In this document: in pieces, positions 1 to 11,939 of the stretch | How the letters are laid out: each line of letters begins with the position of its first letter | Position numbering within the stretch: position 1 is the stretch's first letter | Assembly: GCA_035236585.1 (NCBI GenBank) | Contig: CP141135.1 | Coordinates: 73,447,057-73,511,056 of the forward strand | Direction: 5' to 3' | Origin: Warburgia ugandensis | Taxonomy: Eukaryota > Streptophyta > Magnoliopsida > Canellales > Canellaceae | Length of the DNA: 64,000 nucleotides | Notes under the pieces: generated by a model | Databases searched by the model: none | What the model was told of the DNA's origin: nothing | The model's input: the letters and a program-made list of their open reading frames with translations, nothing else | Made by a program: the position numbers and the translations under genes

Positions 1-1781
1 GGGCAGGTGTCTATCATATCACAATATCATTACATCACAATCTCGGAGGGTGGGTGGCCAGCTCTATCCCTTCTAGCATGACGCCCATCGAGCAAGAGCA
101 CCCGTCATCAAATATAAAACACGAAAATCATATGTATATGCTAAAACTCAAGAGCACTCATAGCTCGCAATCCCCAAGACATGCCCCTCATCCTGAGGTT
201 AGCCTATAAAAGGACCAGCTAATAAGCTCCTGTTCTTATTTCCATGTAAATCCATGCATTTCCTATATATAATTAGAAATAAGTCTCTATTTAAGCATAA
301 CTAATTAACATTATGCTTATAAAATCATTTGAAATAAGTTTATTCAATAAAATATTTCAATTTGGAATAATCATAATGTACTCAAAGTCGCATGAAATCC
401 ACGCTAAATGATAATTGCAATTTAAAACACAATCACACATGATTCTATGTTTAAACATGGTTTAAAAATCAAGGCAAAGCATTAATTGTCGTCACCTACC
501 TCAATGTGAGACCACTAGCTTGCTAATAACTCCCTTTAACTGGTATGTTCAAGTGCACCTGTACAAGTCACATTACTATTTAAAAAAAATTTCTACATTA
601 AAAGTGGTTATTTATAAGTTTTTAAGTTAAAACTAAGTCCGCGTCATCGATACAGTCACAACGCCTCTTTCGGATCGTGATTTGGACTCCTATAGCTCTC
701 AGAAATCAAATTTTAGTGAAAACATATACAAAATGGGGTTGACGTGCGTCACGGTTGCCAGAAAGCTATGCGTCCCGACCCTATGTGACAGCTCGCACAA
801 GAGCTCCCGCACACGTGATCGCTGCACACGTGCGCAGAGACGTGCATTCATCGCGTGTCTCCATTGGGGCGTCCTGGCGTCAGCGCTTGATCGCTGACAA
901 CGTCACCACCGCCGGAGAAGACGACCAGATTCCGGTCATCTTCGATGGAGCTACAGAGCTCCGTTTATGCCCTCCTTTTGCACTGATTTTTTCAAAAACC
1001 ATATTTTTTTAAATGATTTTTCCCACGTTCCTAGAAACATCCCTAGGTACTGGTTTTTGAGTTTTTTGGAGAAAACCACCGTTGGATCTCTCCCAAATTT
1101 AAAGGGTTTGATCTTGGGTCTCATGTGCACTAGTTGGACGGTGCGATTTTCAAACGAACGTGGTTTCATCCGTGAAATCACGCTCCAACAGTAGCGTGCA
1201 TAGAGTTCCCAGGAAATCTGATTTTTCTTATTTTTAAATGCTTTTCTAATTAATTTTTCCTATTTAATAAATACAGAAAATAGGGTTTAAGGCTTACCTT
1301 GCGTCTGCCTGGGGTTGCTAGTGTTGCCAGGGTTCCACTTGCCGGAAAAGTGCGATCTTTGCAGGGCTAGGGTTCTGAGTAAAAACCTAGAAGAATGCTC
1401 AAGGTGGAGCGTTTTGGCTCCTAGGGAAGGGTAGATATGGGGTTTAGAGTCTTAGGGGAAGAAAAACTCTTCCCCTCACGTCTCTTTCCACGTCTCTCCG
1501 GTGATTTCGCCAGAACTGGTAAAGACGTGTGGAATACGGGGGTGCCATTATCAATTTGGACCCCTGTGTAACGCGTCTTTGTAAAATGACCAATTTGCCC
1601 TTATAACTTCAACAGCTCTTAACTCCCTCGTTTGAGCTCTGTTTTTTGTGTTCTTTGTGGCGTTGGAATCGTATCGACGAGCACTTTTAAATTCTTAAGT
1701 TTTCAGGAAAATTTTCCATCTCTAAATTTTTAATTTAATTTATTTAGAAATTTCTAAATTTATACTAAAAATGAAGGATAT
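1..1781 (-). mobile_element. possible LTR edge of a second LTR retroelement, minus orientation
   Basis: No gene is visible. Read on the minus strand, the segment begins at 1,781 with TGTAATATCC, a start seen in long LTRs of plant Ty3/gypsy elements of the Del/Tekay type, and runs on as non-coding sequence. The other end lies outside the window, so neither length nor target duplication can be checked. This is an inference from the terminal motif and the absence of genes. It could also be part of the Athila-type LTR next to it. Confidence 0.3.
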
Positions 1782-1789
1782 TACACCTA

Positions 1790-2700
1790 CCCTCTGCTCC
1801 GGTGTTTCTCGGTCGTCGGACATTCTTGGAGACGGAAACCCGAAATGGGTTTTTCCTCCCGCGCCTTTCTTCTTCCCTCTCCTCCTTCCTCTTTTCTTCT
1901 TCTTCCTCCTCCAGTTTCCCCTCCATCACCGTCTCCTCCTTCATCTGGTTTTTCTTAAAAACCAGATTTTCACGAAATTCCAGTTTTGCCCTCCTCTTTT
2001 AAACGAAATTACAATTCTGTTCTTTCTGGTTAATTCCATCTATGTGCCTAGTTTAATTCCATCTGTGTCCTGCTTTATTCTGGTTCTGTTTTATCCATAT
2101 TTTTCTTATCCAAGAATAGATCAATTTAAATCAGATCATTTAAGGCTTAACCCAATCAACAGGTTAACCTTAATCAAACCAAAACCTTCAGTTTCTCCTT
2201 CGTTTCTAAGCGAATTTCAGATCCCTAGATCTAATTAACGTTTCGGATCTTCTATCTAGAATACATAAATCAATCTAAACCGTCCAAATCTTGAAATCAC
2301 AAATTAGCCCAGATCCTGACTATTTTGATGAATCTGACAAATCAAACTAGTGAATCTCTAATCAAGGATGTGATGAACACATATATGAAGGCTGATCATC
2401 TCTCAGGAAATAAGAGTTGAAGATTTTGATAGTGTTTGATCTAGGAAAGTAATTTTTTTTCTCATTATTTGATTTTGTTTGTTTTCTTTAGGAACTGAAA
2501 ATTCTATATTTTTAAGAAGTTGATTAGATCTAAACATTGATTAATTTCAATAATTCTAATAATTTTGAGTATTTTTTTTAATTTTACATAATTAAATTTT
2601 ATTAAAATTCCTACTTTTTAAATCAAGTCCTCGTGGGATCGACTCGTACTTCCATAAGCTACACTATAATAGCCCGTGCACTTGCGGTTAAACATCAACA
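1790..2700 (+). mobile_element. 5' LTR of the Athila-type fossil (left edge uncertain)
   Basis: The right edge is set by a terminal CA at 2,700 followed within a few bases by the primer-binding site. The left edge is uncertain because it abuts the possible minus-strand LTR. The segment contains a long CT-rich block (about 1,860-1,950). The open frame across it is fortuitous and is not reported as a gene. Confidence 0.5.
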
Positions 2701-2706
2701 AGTTTT

Positions 2707-2724
2707 TGGCGCCGCTGCTGGGGA
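2707..2724 (+). other. primer-binding site of the Athila-type fossil
   Basis: TGGCGCCGCTGCTGGGGA is close to the primer-binding sequence typical of plant Athila/Tat elements (TGGCGCCGTTGCCGGGGA), which pairs with a tRNA 3' end. It lies six bases after the LTR end. Confidence 0.75.
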
Positions 2725-4199
2725 CTTGGAAATGAGTTTTCATAAAATTTAATTAAAAATTCAAAATATCAAGAAAAATAAGAAAAATAAAAAAATTAGG
2801 AATTTCATTTTTTTTAGAATTTTAGGTGCAGTTTTTAATTGTTTTTAGGGCATAATCACCTTGTTTCCTAAATTTGGTACTCATTTCTAATTTTATTTTT
2901 CAGGAAATTGGGCAAGTGGATCTTCACCAAAATGGAAATTTCCTTGCTTTCCTAGAATAGGACTTTCTTTTTTCTTTTGAGTGAATCTTGTAGTGAGGAT
3001 CCTTGTAATTTGTAATTTTCATTTTAAATTTTAAAGGGTTGTATAATACAGGGCAAGTGTGGGATAAGGTGGCCCACACTTAATCTTCATCAGAAACCCC
3101 ATTGTGAGTTTCCTCACTCATTTATTTCCTAGATTAGGGTTTGCATTAAGAATAATTTGCATTGTTTGGTAGTGTAACTCATATAACAAGTATCTTTTAT
3201 AATTTTTGCATTTTAGAATTTTGCATTAATTTACTGTTTTTAATTGCATTCTTAGGGCATGTTTAATGTTTTAAGGTGATTTATATGCTGATCGAATTGT
3301 CATGGTGTATGAAAATTAATTAGTAAGGGCACCCTACCCTTATAAGATCAAGGGTAGATTTAATCACCACCTCTTGGCCCACTTAGGATAATCACCTCAA
3401 GCGCGCAAACCTTCCTTTCACATTAATTTAAAATCAATTAGAAGAGACCTATAGGGCCATCACATGCTTGTAGGACTCTCTTAATAGGACACGATTTACT
3501 GTCACTCCAGTGGCTTTTGATCACTGTGGTTATTGGGGGTTATCTAATAGAGCCTCGCTCTTCCCCCACCTCTTATTAACGTTTGTTGAGGTCTAAATGC
3601 CTCCTTACACAAGGGTTGTATTAACCACTTTGGTTAGAACCTAACTGGTAAGCAGTAATCAACTCCTAAAGAGAGGAGAAGCATTAGATTAGGCTAATTA
3701 AAAAGCATTGTCCCCACAGAAAATCAAAAAAATTAAAATATTACTGCTTATTAGCCTTATGATTATTTGAGTGTGCCCTTTTGTTTGGGCATCATTTTAG
3801 AAGTTAGGTTGCATCATTTAGGTTAGTTTTTTTAACAAAAAAACAAAACAAAACAAAACAAAAAAGAAACAAAAAAACAAAAAGAAGCTTCTCTTGTATG
3901 CACTTTTGGAGACGCGACAAAACTGGAAGGTTAGTCAAGTACGACCAAAAACACATATAACAAGATCAGGGCACATCTATGACTGATTAACGCTCAAGGG
4001 GTAATTCACCCCATGGAAGTCAAGGGCATCCACTCATCATGAATGAGGACCCACCACTCCTGATGAATGATGAATATCAACCTCCACCAAGGAGGAATAA
4101 TCATCAACAAAATAGAGATTGGAGAAGAAACAATAGGGAGTGGGACCAATAGAGTGAACATGGAGATGATAATATTGAGGGTTGTCAAAACTTTTGTGG

Positions 4200-5600
4200 T
4201 AGAACTTTAAAAGACTACCTTCAACCTACATGCACCAGCACACCATCCTATGTAATTCTTCCTCAGAATGCTAGTGTATTAGAATTAAAGATGGGAGTAA
4301 TCCAATTACTTCCCAAATTCCATGGTTTAGATAGTGAGAGTCCTTACTTGCATCTTAAAGAATTTGATGAGGTATGTAGTACCCAAAGAACACAAAATAT
4401 AGGTCTTCACACTATGAGGCTTAAACTTTTTCCTTTCTCTTTAAACCAAAAAGCAAAAATGTGGTTTAATGCACTGCCATCAGGTTCCACAAGAACCTGG
4501 AATGAAATGACTAGGGAATTCTTAAAGAAGTTTTTCCCTACTCATAAAACAAATATGCTTTGTTGTAAGATAATGAACTTTACCCAGAAGGATAAAGAAT
4601 CATTCTATCGATGTTGGGAAAGGTTCAAAGAATTACAACTCACTTGCCCACATCATGGCTATGAACCATGGCGCATCATCAGCTTCTTTTATGAAGGGCT
4701 AATTTCTGACATGCGCTAGTTTGTAGAGATGATTTGTAATGGTAACTTTCTCAACAAACAACCAGATGAGGCAGAGGAGTATTTGAAATGACTAGCTGAA
4801 AGTGCACAGACTTGGCTGACTCAGAAAGAATAGAACATGTAGATAGACCTAAGCCCAATAACACCCATGCTAGGGGAGGCATGTATGCTATGTCTGAAAA
4901 AGATGATATCAATGCTAAAGTAGCATCCCTAGCGAGAAAAGTAGAAGTCATAGAAATAGGAAAGAAAAACTCAAATAAAGAAGAACAAGTGTGTAGCATT
5001 TGTGAGAGTACCACCCATCTTACTTAAAAATGTTCTACCATTTCAGCATTCCAAGAGGTACTTCATGATCAGGCTAATGCACTTAACATATATAAAAGAC
5101 CTTTCTCCCCATATTCAAAGACTTATAATCCCAACTGGAGAAACCATCCAAACTTTAGTTGAAAAATTGGACCTACTGCTAATGTTCCACAACCAGGACA
5201 ATATCAAGCTCATTAACAAAACCAAGGACTTCTTACTTTACCTTATCAAAATCATCAACCTCCTCCTTCTGGACCTTACTTGCCCCCACCTAAAAGGCAA
5301 GTAGAGGATAATCAACATGTTCAAAACCAGGAGAAGAAAATTTCTCAATTAGAAAGTCAAATAAAACAAACCAACCAGTCCATGAATGAATTAAAAAATA
5401 TGATGAGTCAAATGATGCAAAGTATGGAAAAAGGAAAGTTCCCAACTCAACCACAAGCAAACCCTAAGGGAGTGCATGCGGTTAGCACTAATGCATTTGA
5501 TGAAACATCTAGCTCTACCATGGAACAGACTAAGGCTGTTACCTCTTAGGCGTGGTAAAAGAATTGAGAAAAATGAGCCTCAAAAGACTAAAAAGGTAGA
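4200..5600 (+). mobile_element. gag region of the Athila-type fossil
   Basis: The translated sequence contains a retrotransposon gag domain (conserved pattern around KMWFNALP and the WERFKEL block), followed by a lysine/glutamine-rich, coiled-coil-like stretch. The region is fossil and interrupted. The leader before it (2,725-4,200) is non-coding and has an A-rich low-complexity patch at about 3,835-3,890. Confidence 0.75.
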
Positions 5601-5799
5601 AAAATCCACGAAAGTTAAAGAAAACTCTAAACAAAAGGACCTTGTTTCACCTGTTGATCCATGTGCAATACCTGCTCCATTTCCTCAAAGGTTGCGTCAA
5701 GCTCCAAAGTCTGCCTCTAATGATGAGATTTTAGAGATTTTCAAGTAAGTCAAGATTAACATACCGATCTTAAATGCTATAAAACAAATTCCATCATAT

Positions 5800-8430
5800 G
5801 CCAAATTCAACAGACTTATGCACCATAAAGAGAAAATTAAATGTCCAGAAGAAGGCATTTTTGACAGAACAGGTCAGTTATATTCTTCAAAACCATACAC
5901 CACCAAAGTACAAAGATCCTGGTTGCCCCACTCTTACTTGCATTATTGGCAACTACAAGATTAACCAAGCTCTTCTTGATTTAGGATCTAGTGTAAACCT
6001 ATTACCATACTCGGTATACAAACAGTTAGGTCTGGGTGAATTGAAACCTACATCTACTACACTCCAACTAGCTAATTGTTTTGTAAAAATATTGAGAGGG
6101 GTAATAGAGGATGTGTTAGTCCAAATAAAACAATTTTGCTTCCCTATAGATTTTCTAATTCTAGATACAAAATCGGTGGTAAATGAGAAGAATGAAATAC
6201 CAGTCATCCTGGGACGACCATTTTTGGCTACGTTCAATGCCTTAATCAACTGTAGAAATGGTGTCATGAAACTGTCCTTTGGCAATATGACATTAGAGCT
6301 AAACATCTTTAACATTTGTAAGTAACCTGGTGAAACTACTGATGATTTGCACAGTGTTAACATGATTAATTCAGTTGTGCAAGATCAGTTTGAGTCATCT
6401 TCCTTGTTGGACCTACTTGAGGCCTGTTTGGCCCATTTTAATGAGTTTAATGAGGATGCATTAATAGAGGAAGTTAATGCCCTCCTTGATTCTATTCCTA
6501 TCATGGAAATAGAAAAATGGAAACCTCCTTTTGAGGACTTTCCACTGAAGGAGTCCACTCCCCTTCCATCATTCATAGAACCTCCTAAGCTTGAATTGAA
6601 ATCTCTACCATCAGATTTAAAATATGCCTTTTTAGGAGACAAAGAAACTTTTCCTGTAATAATTTCCCGCCAATTAGAAACATCTCAGGAGGAAAAGTTA
6701 ATAGACACTTTAAAAGAACACAAAGATGTTATAGGATGGACCATAGCTGATATAAATGGCATTAACCCTTTAATCTGCACCCATAGGATATATTTAGAGG
6801 ATGAAGCTAAACCATGTCGTCAAATGCAAAGAAGGTTAAATCCTAATATGAAAGATGTGGTTAGAGCAAAAGTCCTAAAGTTGCTTGATGTAGGAATCAT
6901 CTATCTCATAAGTGATAGCAAATGGGTAAGTCCTATTTAGGTGGTTTCAAAGAAGTCTAAAGCGATAGTAATAACTAACGCCAACAATGAATTGATCCCT
7001 ACAAGGGTTACTATTGGTTGGCATATGTGTATTGACTATCGAAAGTTGAATGCTGTTACAAGGAAAGACTATTTTCCTTTGCCCTTCGTTAATCAAATGT
7101 TAGAAAGGGTTGCAGGACATCAGTACTATTGTTTCTTAGATGGTTATTCAGGGTATAACCAAATAGAAATTGCACCCGAAGATCAGGAAAAGACCATATT
7201 TACATGTCCTTTTGGCACTTTTGCTTACAAAAGAATGCCATTTGGATTATGCAATGCTCCTGCCACATTTCAACCTTGCATGTTAAGCATTTTCAGTGAT
7301 ATGGTGGAGAGAATTTTAAATGTTTTCATAGACGACTTTTCTGTTTTCGGTAATTCATTTGAAACATGTCTTAAAAATCTAAGAAAAGTCTTAACTCGTT
7401 GTAAGAAAAAGAACCTAGTGCTTAATTGGGAAAAATGTCATTTCATGGTTCCTAAGGGAATTGTCTTTGGTCACATTATGCCATATAAAGGTATAGAGGT
7501 AGATAGAGCTAAAGTTGATCTAATTTCCAATCTACCCATCCCAAAATCTATTAAGGACATTTGTTCTTTCCTAGGTCATGCAGGATTCTATAGGAGGTTC
7601 ATTAAAGATTTTAATGCAATATCTAGACCACTATGTCACCTCCTCCCAAAGGATGTTCCTTTTGAGTGGACAAAGAATTGTCAAGAAGCTTTTATAAAGT
7701 TGAAAGACAAGTTGACCACTGCACCTATCATGCAGCCACCTGATTGGAGTCTCCCCTTTGAAATCATGTGTAATGTCAGTGACTATGCTGTAGGAGTTGT
7801 ATTAGGACAGAGAAAAGAGAAGAAGTCATACGTCATCTACTATACTAGTAGGACCTTAAATAGCACCCAAATGAACTATTCTACTACAGAGAAAGAACTC
7901 TTAGCAGTTGTCTTCGCATTGGATAAATTCAGGTCTTACTTAGTTGGATCTAAAATAGTCATATTCACTGGCCATTCGACCCTCGAGTATCTTCTTTCTA
8001 AGAAAGATGCTATGCCTAAACTAATTAGTTGGATTCTCCTACTCCAAGAGTTTGACATTGAAATAAAAGATAAAAAGGAAGTAGAGAATGCAGTAGCTGA
8101 CCATTTGTCTCGCCTAGTCCTAACAAAGCCTTTAGATGAGTTGCCAATTAAAGACACTTTCCCTGATGAGCAACTTTTTCATGTTTCCCATCCTCCCTGG
8201 TTTGCTGATATTGCAAATTATTTAGTCACGAGGAAAATTCCTAAACATTGGACTAAACAAGAAAAGCAAAAATTCTTTTCCAATGTTAAGCACTATTTCT
8301 GGGATGATCCATACCTGTTTAAATACTGCCTAGATCAAATCATTAAGAGATGTGTCCCTAACTTAGAACAACATACTGTTATCTCCTTTTGTCATTCAGA
8401 AGCATGTGGTGGACATTTTTCTGCCTAAAA
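5800..8430 (+). mobile_element. protease, reverse transcriptase and RNase H region of the Athila-type fossil
   Basis: An aspartic-protease-like DLGSS motif appears near 5,980. Reverse-transcriptase blocks follow at about 6,950-7,400, including the YRKLN, GYSGYNQI, MPFGLCNAPATF and FIDDF motifs. An RNase H block (YTSRTLN, TEKELLAV, ADHLSRL) lies at about 7,750-8,120. The order and motifs place it in Ty3/gypsy. It is a broken fossil. Confidence 0.85.
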
Positions 8431-8539
8431 AACAGCGACAAAGATTTTGCAGTGTGGTTTTTATTGGACGTCGTTGTTCAAAGACACACATGTGTTTTGT
8501 AAATTATATTAGCAATGTCAAAAGTTAGAAGGAATAACC

Positions 8540-9075
8540 CGCAGGAATATGATGCCTCTAAACCCTATCCTTATCATAGAAAATTTTGATTGTTGGGGTA
8601 TAGATTTCATGGGTCCATTCTCACCTTCTTTTGGCTACATTTATATTTTATTGGCTGTAGACTATGTTTCAAAATGGATTGAGGCTATCCTGTGTAAACA
8701 TAATGATTACAAAATAGTTCTTAAATTCTTAAAAGAAAATATTTTTTCTAGATTTGGTATCGCTCGAGCCATTATAAGTGATAATGATACACATTTTTGC
8801 AACAAACCATTTGAATCACTAATGAAAAAATGTAATATTATAGATAAAGTTGCAACACCGTATCACCCACAAACAAGTGGACAAGTAGAAGTATCTAGTC
8901 GGGCCATCAAACAAATCCTTCAAAATATTGTAAATCCATATCATAAAGATTGGTCTCTTCGACTGACTGATGCGCTCTGGGCTTACAGGACTGCACATCG
9001 CACCCCGATTGGTATGTCTCCCTATCGTATTGTATACGGTAAGGCTTGTCACATGCCCATATGGCAAGTTGACTT
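8540..9075 (+). mobile_element. integrase region of the Athila-type fossil
   Basis: The integrase core signatures [25 protein letters not shown] and [12 protein letters not shown] are readable, followed by the [16 protein letters not shown] block and GKACHMP. After that similarity to Athila integrase stops and the sequence becomes unrelated. It is a fossil. Confidence 0.8.
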
Positions 9076-9090
9076 GTCATTTGAATGATT

Positions 9091-9353
9091 CTAGTTAAAA
9101 CCCATCCATCAATTGCTCGGTACTAACAAACTGCAATAGGTATTCTATGAGTAAATCTTCTTAATTAATCTCTCATCTTATCATGGACTTAGTTGAAATT
9201 TTGCAAATACATATTAGACTCATTGATATACAAGTTTAGTTGAGTCAATCATTAATTTGATTAGTAGATCATGAGATTTATAATTTTTAAATAATTACTA
9301 TAAAAAGTCAACAAGTGATGCTCAACGACTAGTTTTTGTTTTAAATGCAATCT
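9091..9353. other. non-coding spacer, nothing recognised
   Basis: This AT-rich sequence separates the truncated Athila-type element from the solo LTR. I see no gene or repeat in it. Confidence 0.5.
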
Positions 9354-9358
9354 AGCCT

Positions 9359-9648
9359 TGTAATAGCCCGAGGGCCCACACCCTGTAACGATATTGTCCG
9401 TGCCAGAGTGCCCATACACCCCGCACGGTTTTGTTCTTCTCCAGTTGCCTAGGGAAAAGGCCTCGTTGCAAGGAAAGTCCTCATCACTCTTATCAAGAGC
9501 CCACTAACTTTTCCCCTAGCGATGTGAGACTAACTCTCAGTCTCTCACCTTGCCTAAAAGCCTGCAAACCTAGAAGCCTGCCAGCCCTCTTGGCCAGCCC
9601 TCATCAGCCCGCCCTCATCGGCCCGCCCTCATCGGCCAAGGCTTCACA
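9359..9648 (+). mobile_element. short solo LTR with perfect 5-bp target duplication
   Basis: The 290-bp unit starts TGTAATAGCCC and ends GGCTTCACA, giving the canonical TG...CA ends. It is flanked by AGCCT at 9,354-9,358 and again at 9,649-9,653. No internal domain, primer-binding site or second LTR is present, so this is most simply a solo LTR left by recombination, or a very small TRIM-like element. A related copy lies inverted at 40,092-40,289. This copy carries an extra internal segment of roughly 50-60 bp near its left end and GCCC-rich short duplications near its right end. It has no 5S-like motif, so I see no link to Cassandra TRIMs. Confidence 0.75.
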
Positions 9649-9659
9649 AGCCTATCCTA

Positions 9660-11615
9660 ATGATCATGTGTTTTGATTGTTCTTTGTTTTCTTCTTCCAA
9701 ATGAAGAATTGAATCTTTAATGATAATTTAGTTCTAATAGAAATAGAAAAAATTACAAGACTTTCTTTTGCAACAATCAAACATCCAAGAATTAGTGCCT
9801 ATTAAAGAAATAATGTGATTGAATAGTTAGTCATGGGACTTCTAGGTTTTGCATTTGAACTCTCCAATAGTAAATATAACTTTGATGGAAGTGTGAATGA
9901 AAGGTCACAATATACTAGGTAGCGTGCTGCATAAAAGGCTCCATTATATACAAATATTATAAGTGGAGAGATGAACTTCTCTAATATCCAATCCCAATGC
10001 AAGAGACACACTTAATTTGTGGATATTCCTCTTCTTAGAAATTTAAATACAAATAGCTCATTGGAGTTGATATGATAGTGTAACAATAGCAAAAAGACAA
10101 AAAAACCTTAAATGAAGGGGGGCTAGATTTGATACTGCCCACCCCCCACTTAAAGAACCCAACCCAACATCAATGTCAGGTCTGCTTGCTAATAGACCCT
10201 ACTATAAAAAAATCCAACGAAGGAGGGAGAAACAGGAGAAGAGTGAAGGGAAGAAGAAGAGGGGAGAGAAGGAAGAGAAGGAGAAGGAGAGGAGAGGAGA
10301 GGGGGAAGAAACTCTGCACGCTGGAGAAGAAGACTTAGGGTTTTTTGGGTCCCGAAGTTGACAGACGTCACCGGAGAAGATGACAACTCGGATCGATGAT
10401 CCGAGCAAGTCATTCCGCTCCTCACGATGAGATGAACCAAAACCCTAAGTTTTGGAACTATTTGGGCATTGCTAAACGTTGATTTGAAAGGGGAATCGTC
10501 GCACATGTACATTGGAGGGTTTTTTCGATGGACAAAAGCCAATCTAGCCAATTCTAGAAAGGAAAAAACACAAAGGCATTTGGAAGGTAAGATCTACAAA
10601 ACCCAACTTTTGATTTGTGGTGTTTTGCTAAATCTGCGTGTTTTCACCCTATATCTAGATTTATGGACAATCCAACTGTACAATTTCTAATCCAAGCTTA
10701 GGGATAGGTAATTAAGGACCTGATGTAGCTCAAACCACACTAAATTTGCATATCTAAGCTAGAAACCGATCGAACAATCTTAGTTGTTAGATCAGGTACT
10801 GTTTATAGAGTAATTTTGCAATGTTTGAATTATGATCAGACACCACAGATGAGTCCTAGAGTATTGAATTACTAGTACATGGCACAAATTGAAGAATCTA
10901 GACAGAAATTGATAGAGAAATCTAAGCTGTCCGATGGGATAGTAGAGTAAAAAGAACCTGACACTTCTTATTGATGATCCAAAGCTACCATGGTGTACCC
11001 TAAGCTTTAATGAGTTAAGATACTTGGAAAAATTCTAGATGAGACCATTGAACAATGAAAACAACTTACACCAACTTAAGAAAAGCGGTGAATAGCCAGT
11101 CTAGAACCAATGGCGTGGATTGGCAATCCAGTAACCATAGGTCATTCAACTAGCTATTAATCAATGGCTAATGAAACACCCTTAGCATGAAAATAAGCAC
11201 TGTCACTTTGCCTTATGACGACTAGTGTCATTGATTAACTTAGAGGGAGCTTTCATATTGGCAAAGCTAAGAGAAGTCCCAAAGTTGTATATCTGAATAT
11301 GTTTTCTTGTACTTTGCAGAGGCGTTATTGATTGAGAGCTCATACACGAACTGAGGAAAGTATTCGCATTTGTGAACTAGAAAAACACCATTTGAGGTAG
11401 GTGGAATTAAGATTGCTACGATTTTCACTATATATGCATGTGTATATGAATTTCAAGTACTGAAATGAATCTTTTCTGTTTATATGAAAGATAAGATAAA
11501 TGTGTATGCTGAAATTGAATCATGATTAAATTGTTTATGCATAAGCTATGCATTATTGTGAACCATGTGAGAGAAATGTAAGACTGATATCAGGAAATTG
11601 TGAAATGGCTCGTAA
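9660..11615. other. non-coding region with polypurine tract
   Basis: A TATA-like ACTATAAAAAA at about 10,200 is followed by a purine-rich run (10,213-10,312), then T-rich and AT-rich sequence. The low-complexity open frames are not credible proteins. The arrangement could be part of a long LTR that includes the tandem repeats downstream, but no LTR ends were found. Confidence 0.4.
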
Positions 11616-11619
11616 GAGC

Positions 11620-11935
11620 AAAGGGGGTCGTTATGATGTAGGCGGGCCACAGAGTCGTTATGATGTGGGCGGGACTTTAGGCTAGACAAGCTACCGGTCC
11701 CTAAGCCCCATTATTTGGGGAGTTTGACATGTTCTAAGAGGTCGTTATGATGTGGGCGGGCCTTCGGGCTAGACAAACTACCAATTCCTGGATGGACAAG
11801 CTACCGGTCCTTGAGCCCTATTGTTTAAGGAGTTTGATGCATTCTGAGGGGTCGTTATGATGTGGGCGGGCCTTTGAGATAGACAAGCTATCGGTTCTTG
11901 GCTGGACAAGCTACCAGTCTCTCAGGAGTAAAGCC
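11620..11935 (+). repeat. tandem repeat block, roughly 120-bp units
   Basis: The phrase GTCGTTATGATGTGGGCGGG recurs about four times (near 11,627, 11,652, 11,741 and 11,851), followed each time by variants of a GGCTAGACAAGCTACCGGTC phrase. Two units are near full length and the first is shortened. Similar tandem blocks occur inside long LTRs of plant Ty3/gypsy elements; that placement is an inference. Confidence 0.7.
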
Positions 11936-11939
11936 TTCT

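Larger units (their letters stand above)
1790..9090 (+). mobile_element. Athila-lineage Ty3/gypsy retrotransposon fossil, 3'-truncated
   Basis: An LTR-like segment is followed by a primer-binding site, a long A-rich leader, a gag region and a pol region in the order protease, reverse transcriptase, RNase H, integrase, which is the Ty3/gypsy order. Similarity of the gag, RT and integrase blocks points to the Athila branch. The element is clearly broken, with at least half a dozen interruptions, and ends abruptly inside the integrase region near 9,060-9,090. No env-like region, polypurine tract or 3' LTR is seen, so the usual LTR-to-LTR age estimate is not possible. The amount of decay suggests an old insertion. 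Confidence 0.85.

Noticed and set aside
1771-2238. 155-codon open frame in the left LTR region
   Set aside because: It is a pyrimidine-rich, Phe/Leu/Ser-rich chance translation within the LTR; no protein family.
9359-9648. Cassandra-type TRIM with a 5S rRNA promoter
   Set aside because: No 5S-like conserved block is present in either short LTR copy.
10129-10551. Arg/Lys/Glu-rich and Ser/Pro-rich frames on both strands
   Set aside because: They are translations of a polypurine tract and its complement, not proteins.
11620-11935. CRISPR-like array
   Set aside because: Repeat spacing is irregular, spacers are themselves repeated, and this is a plant nuclear sequence.
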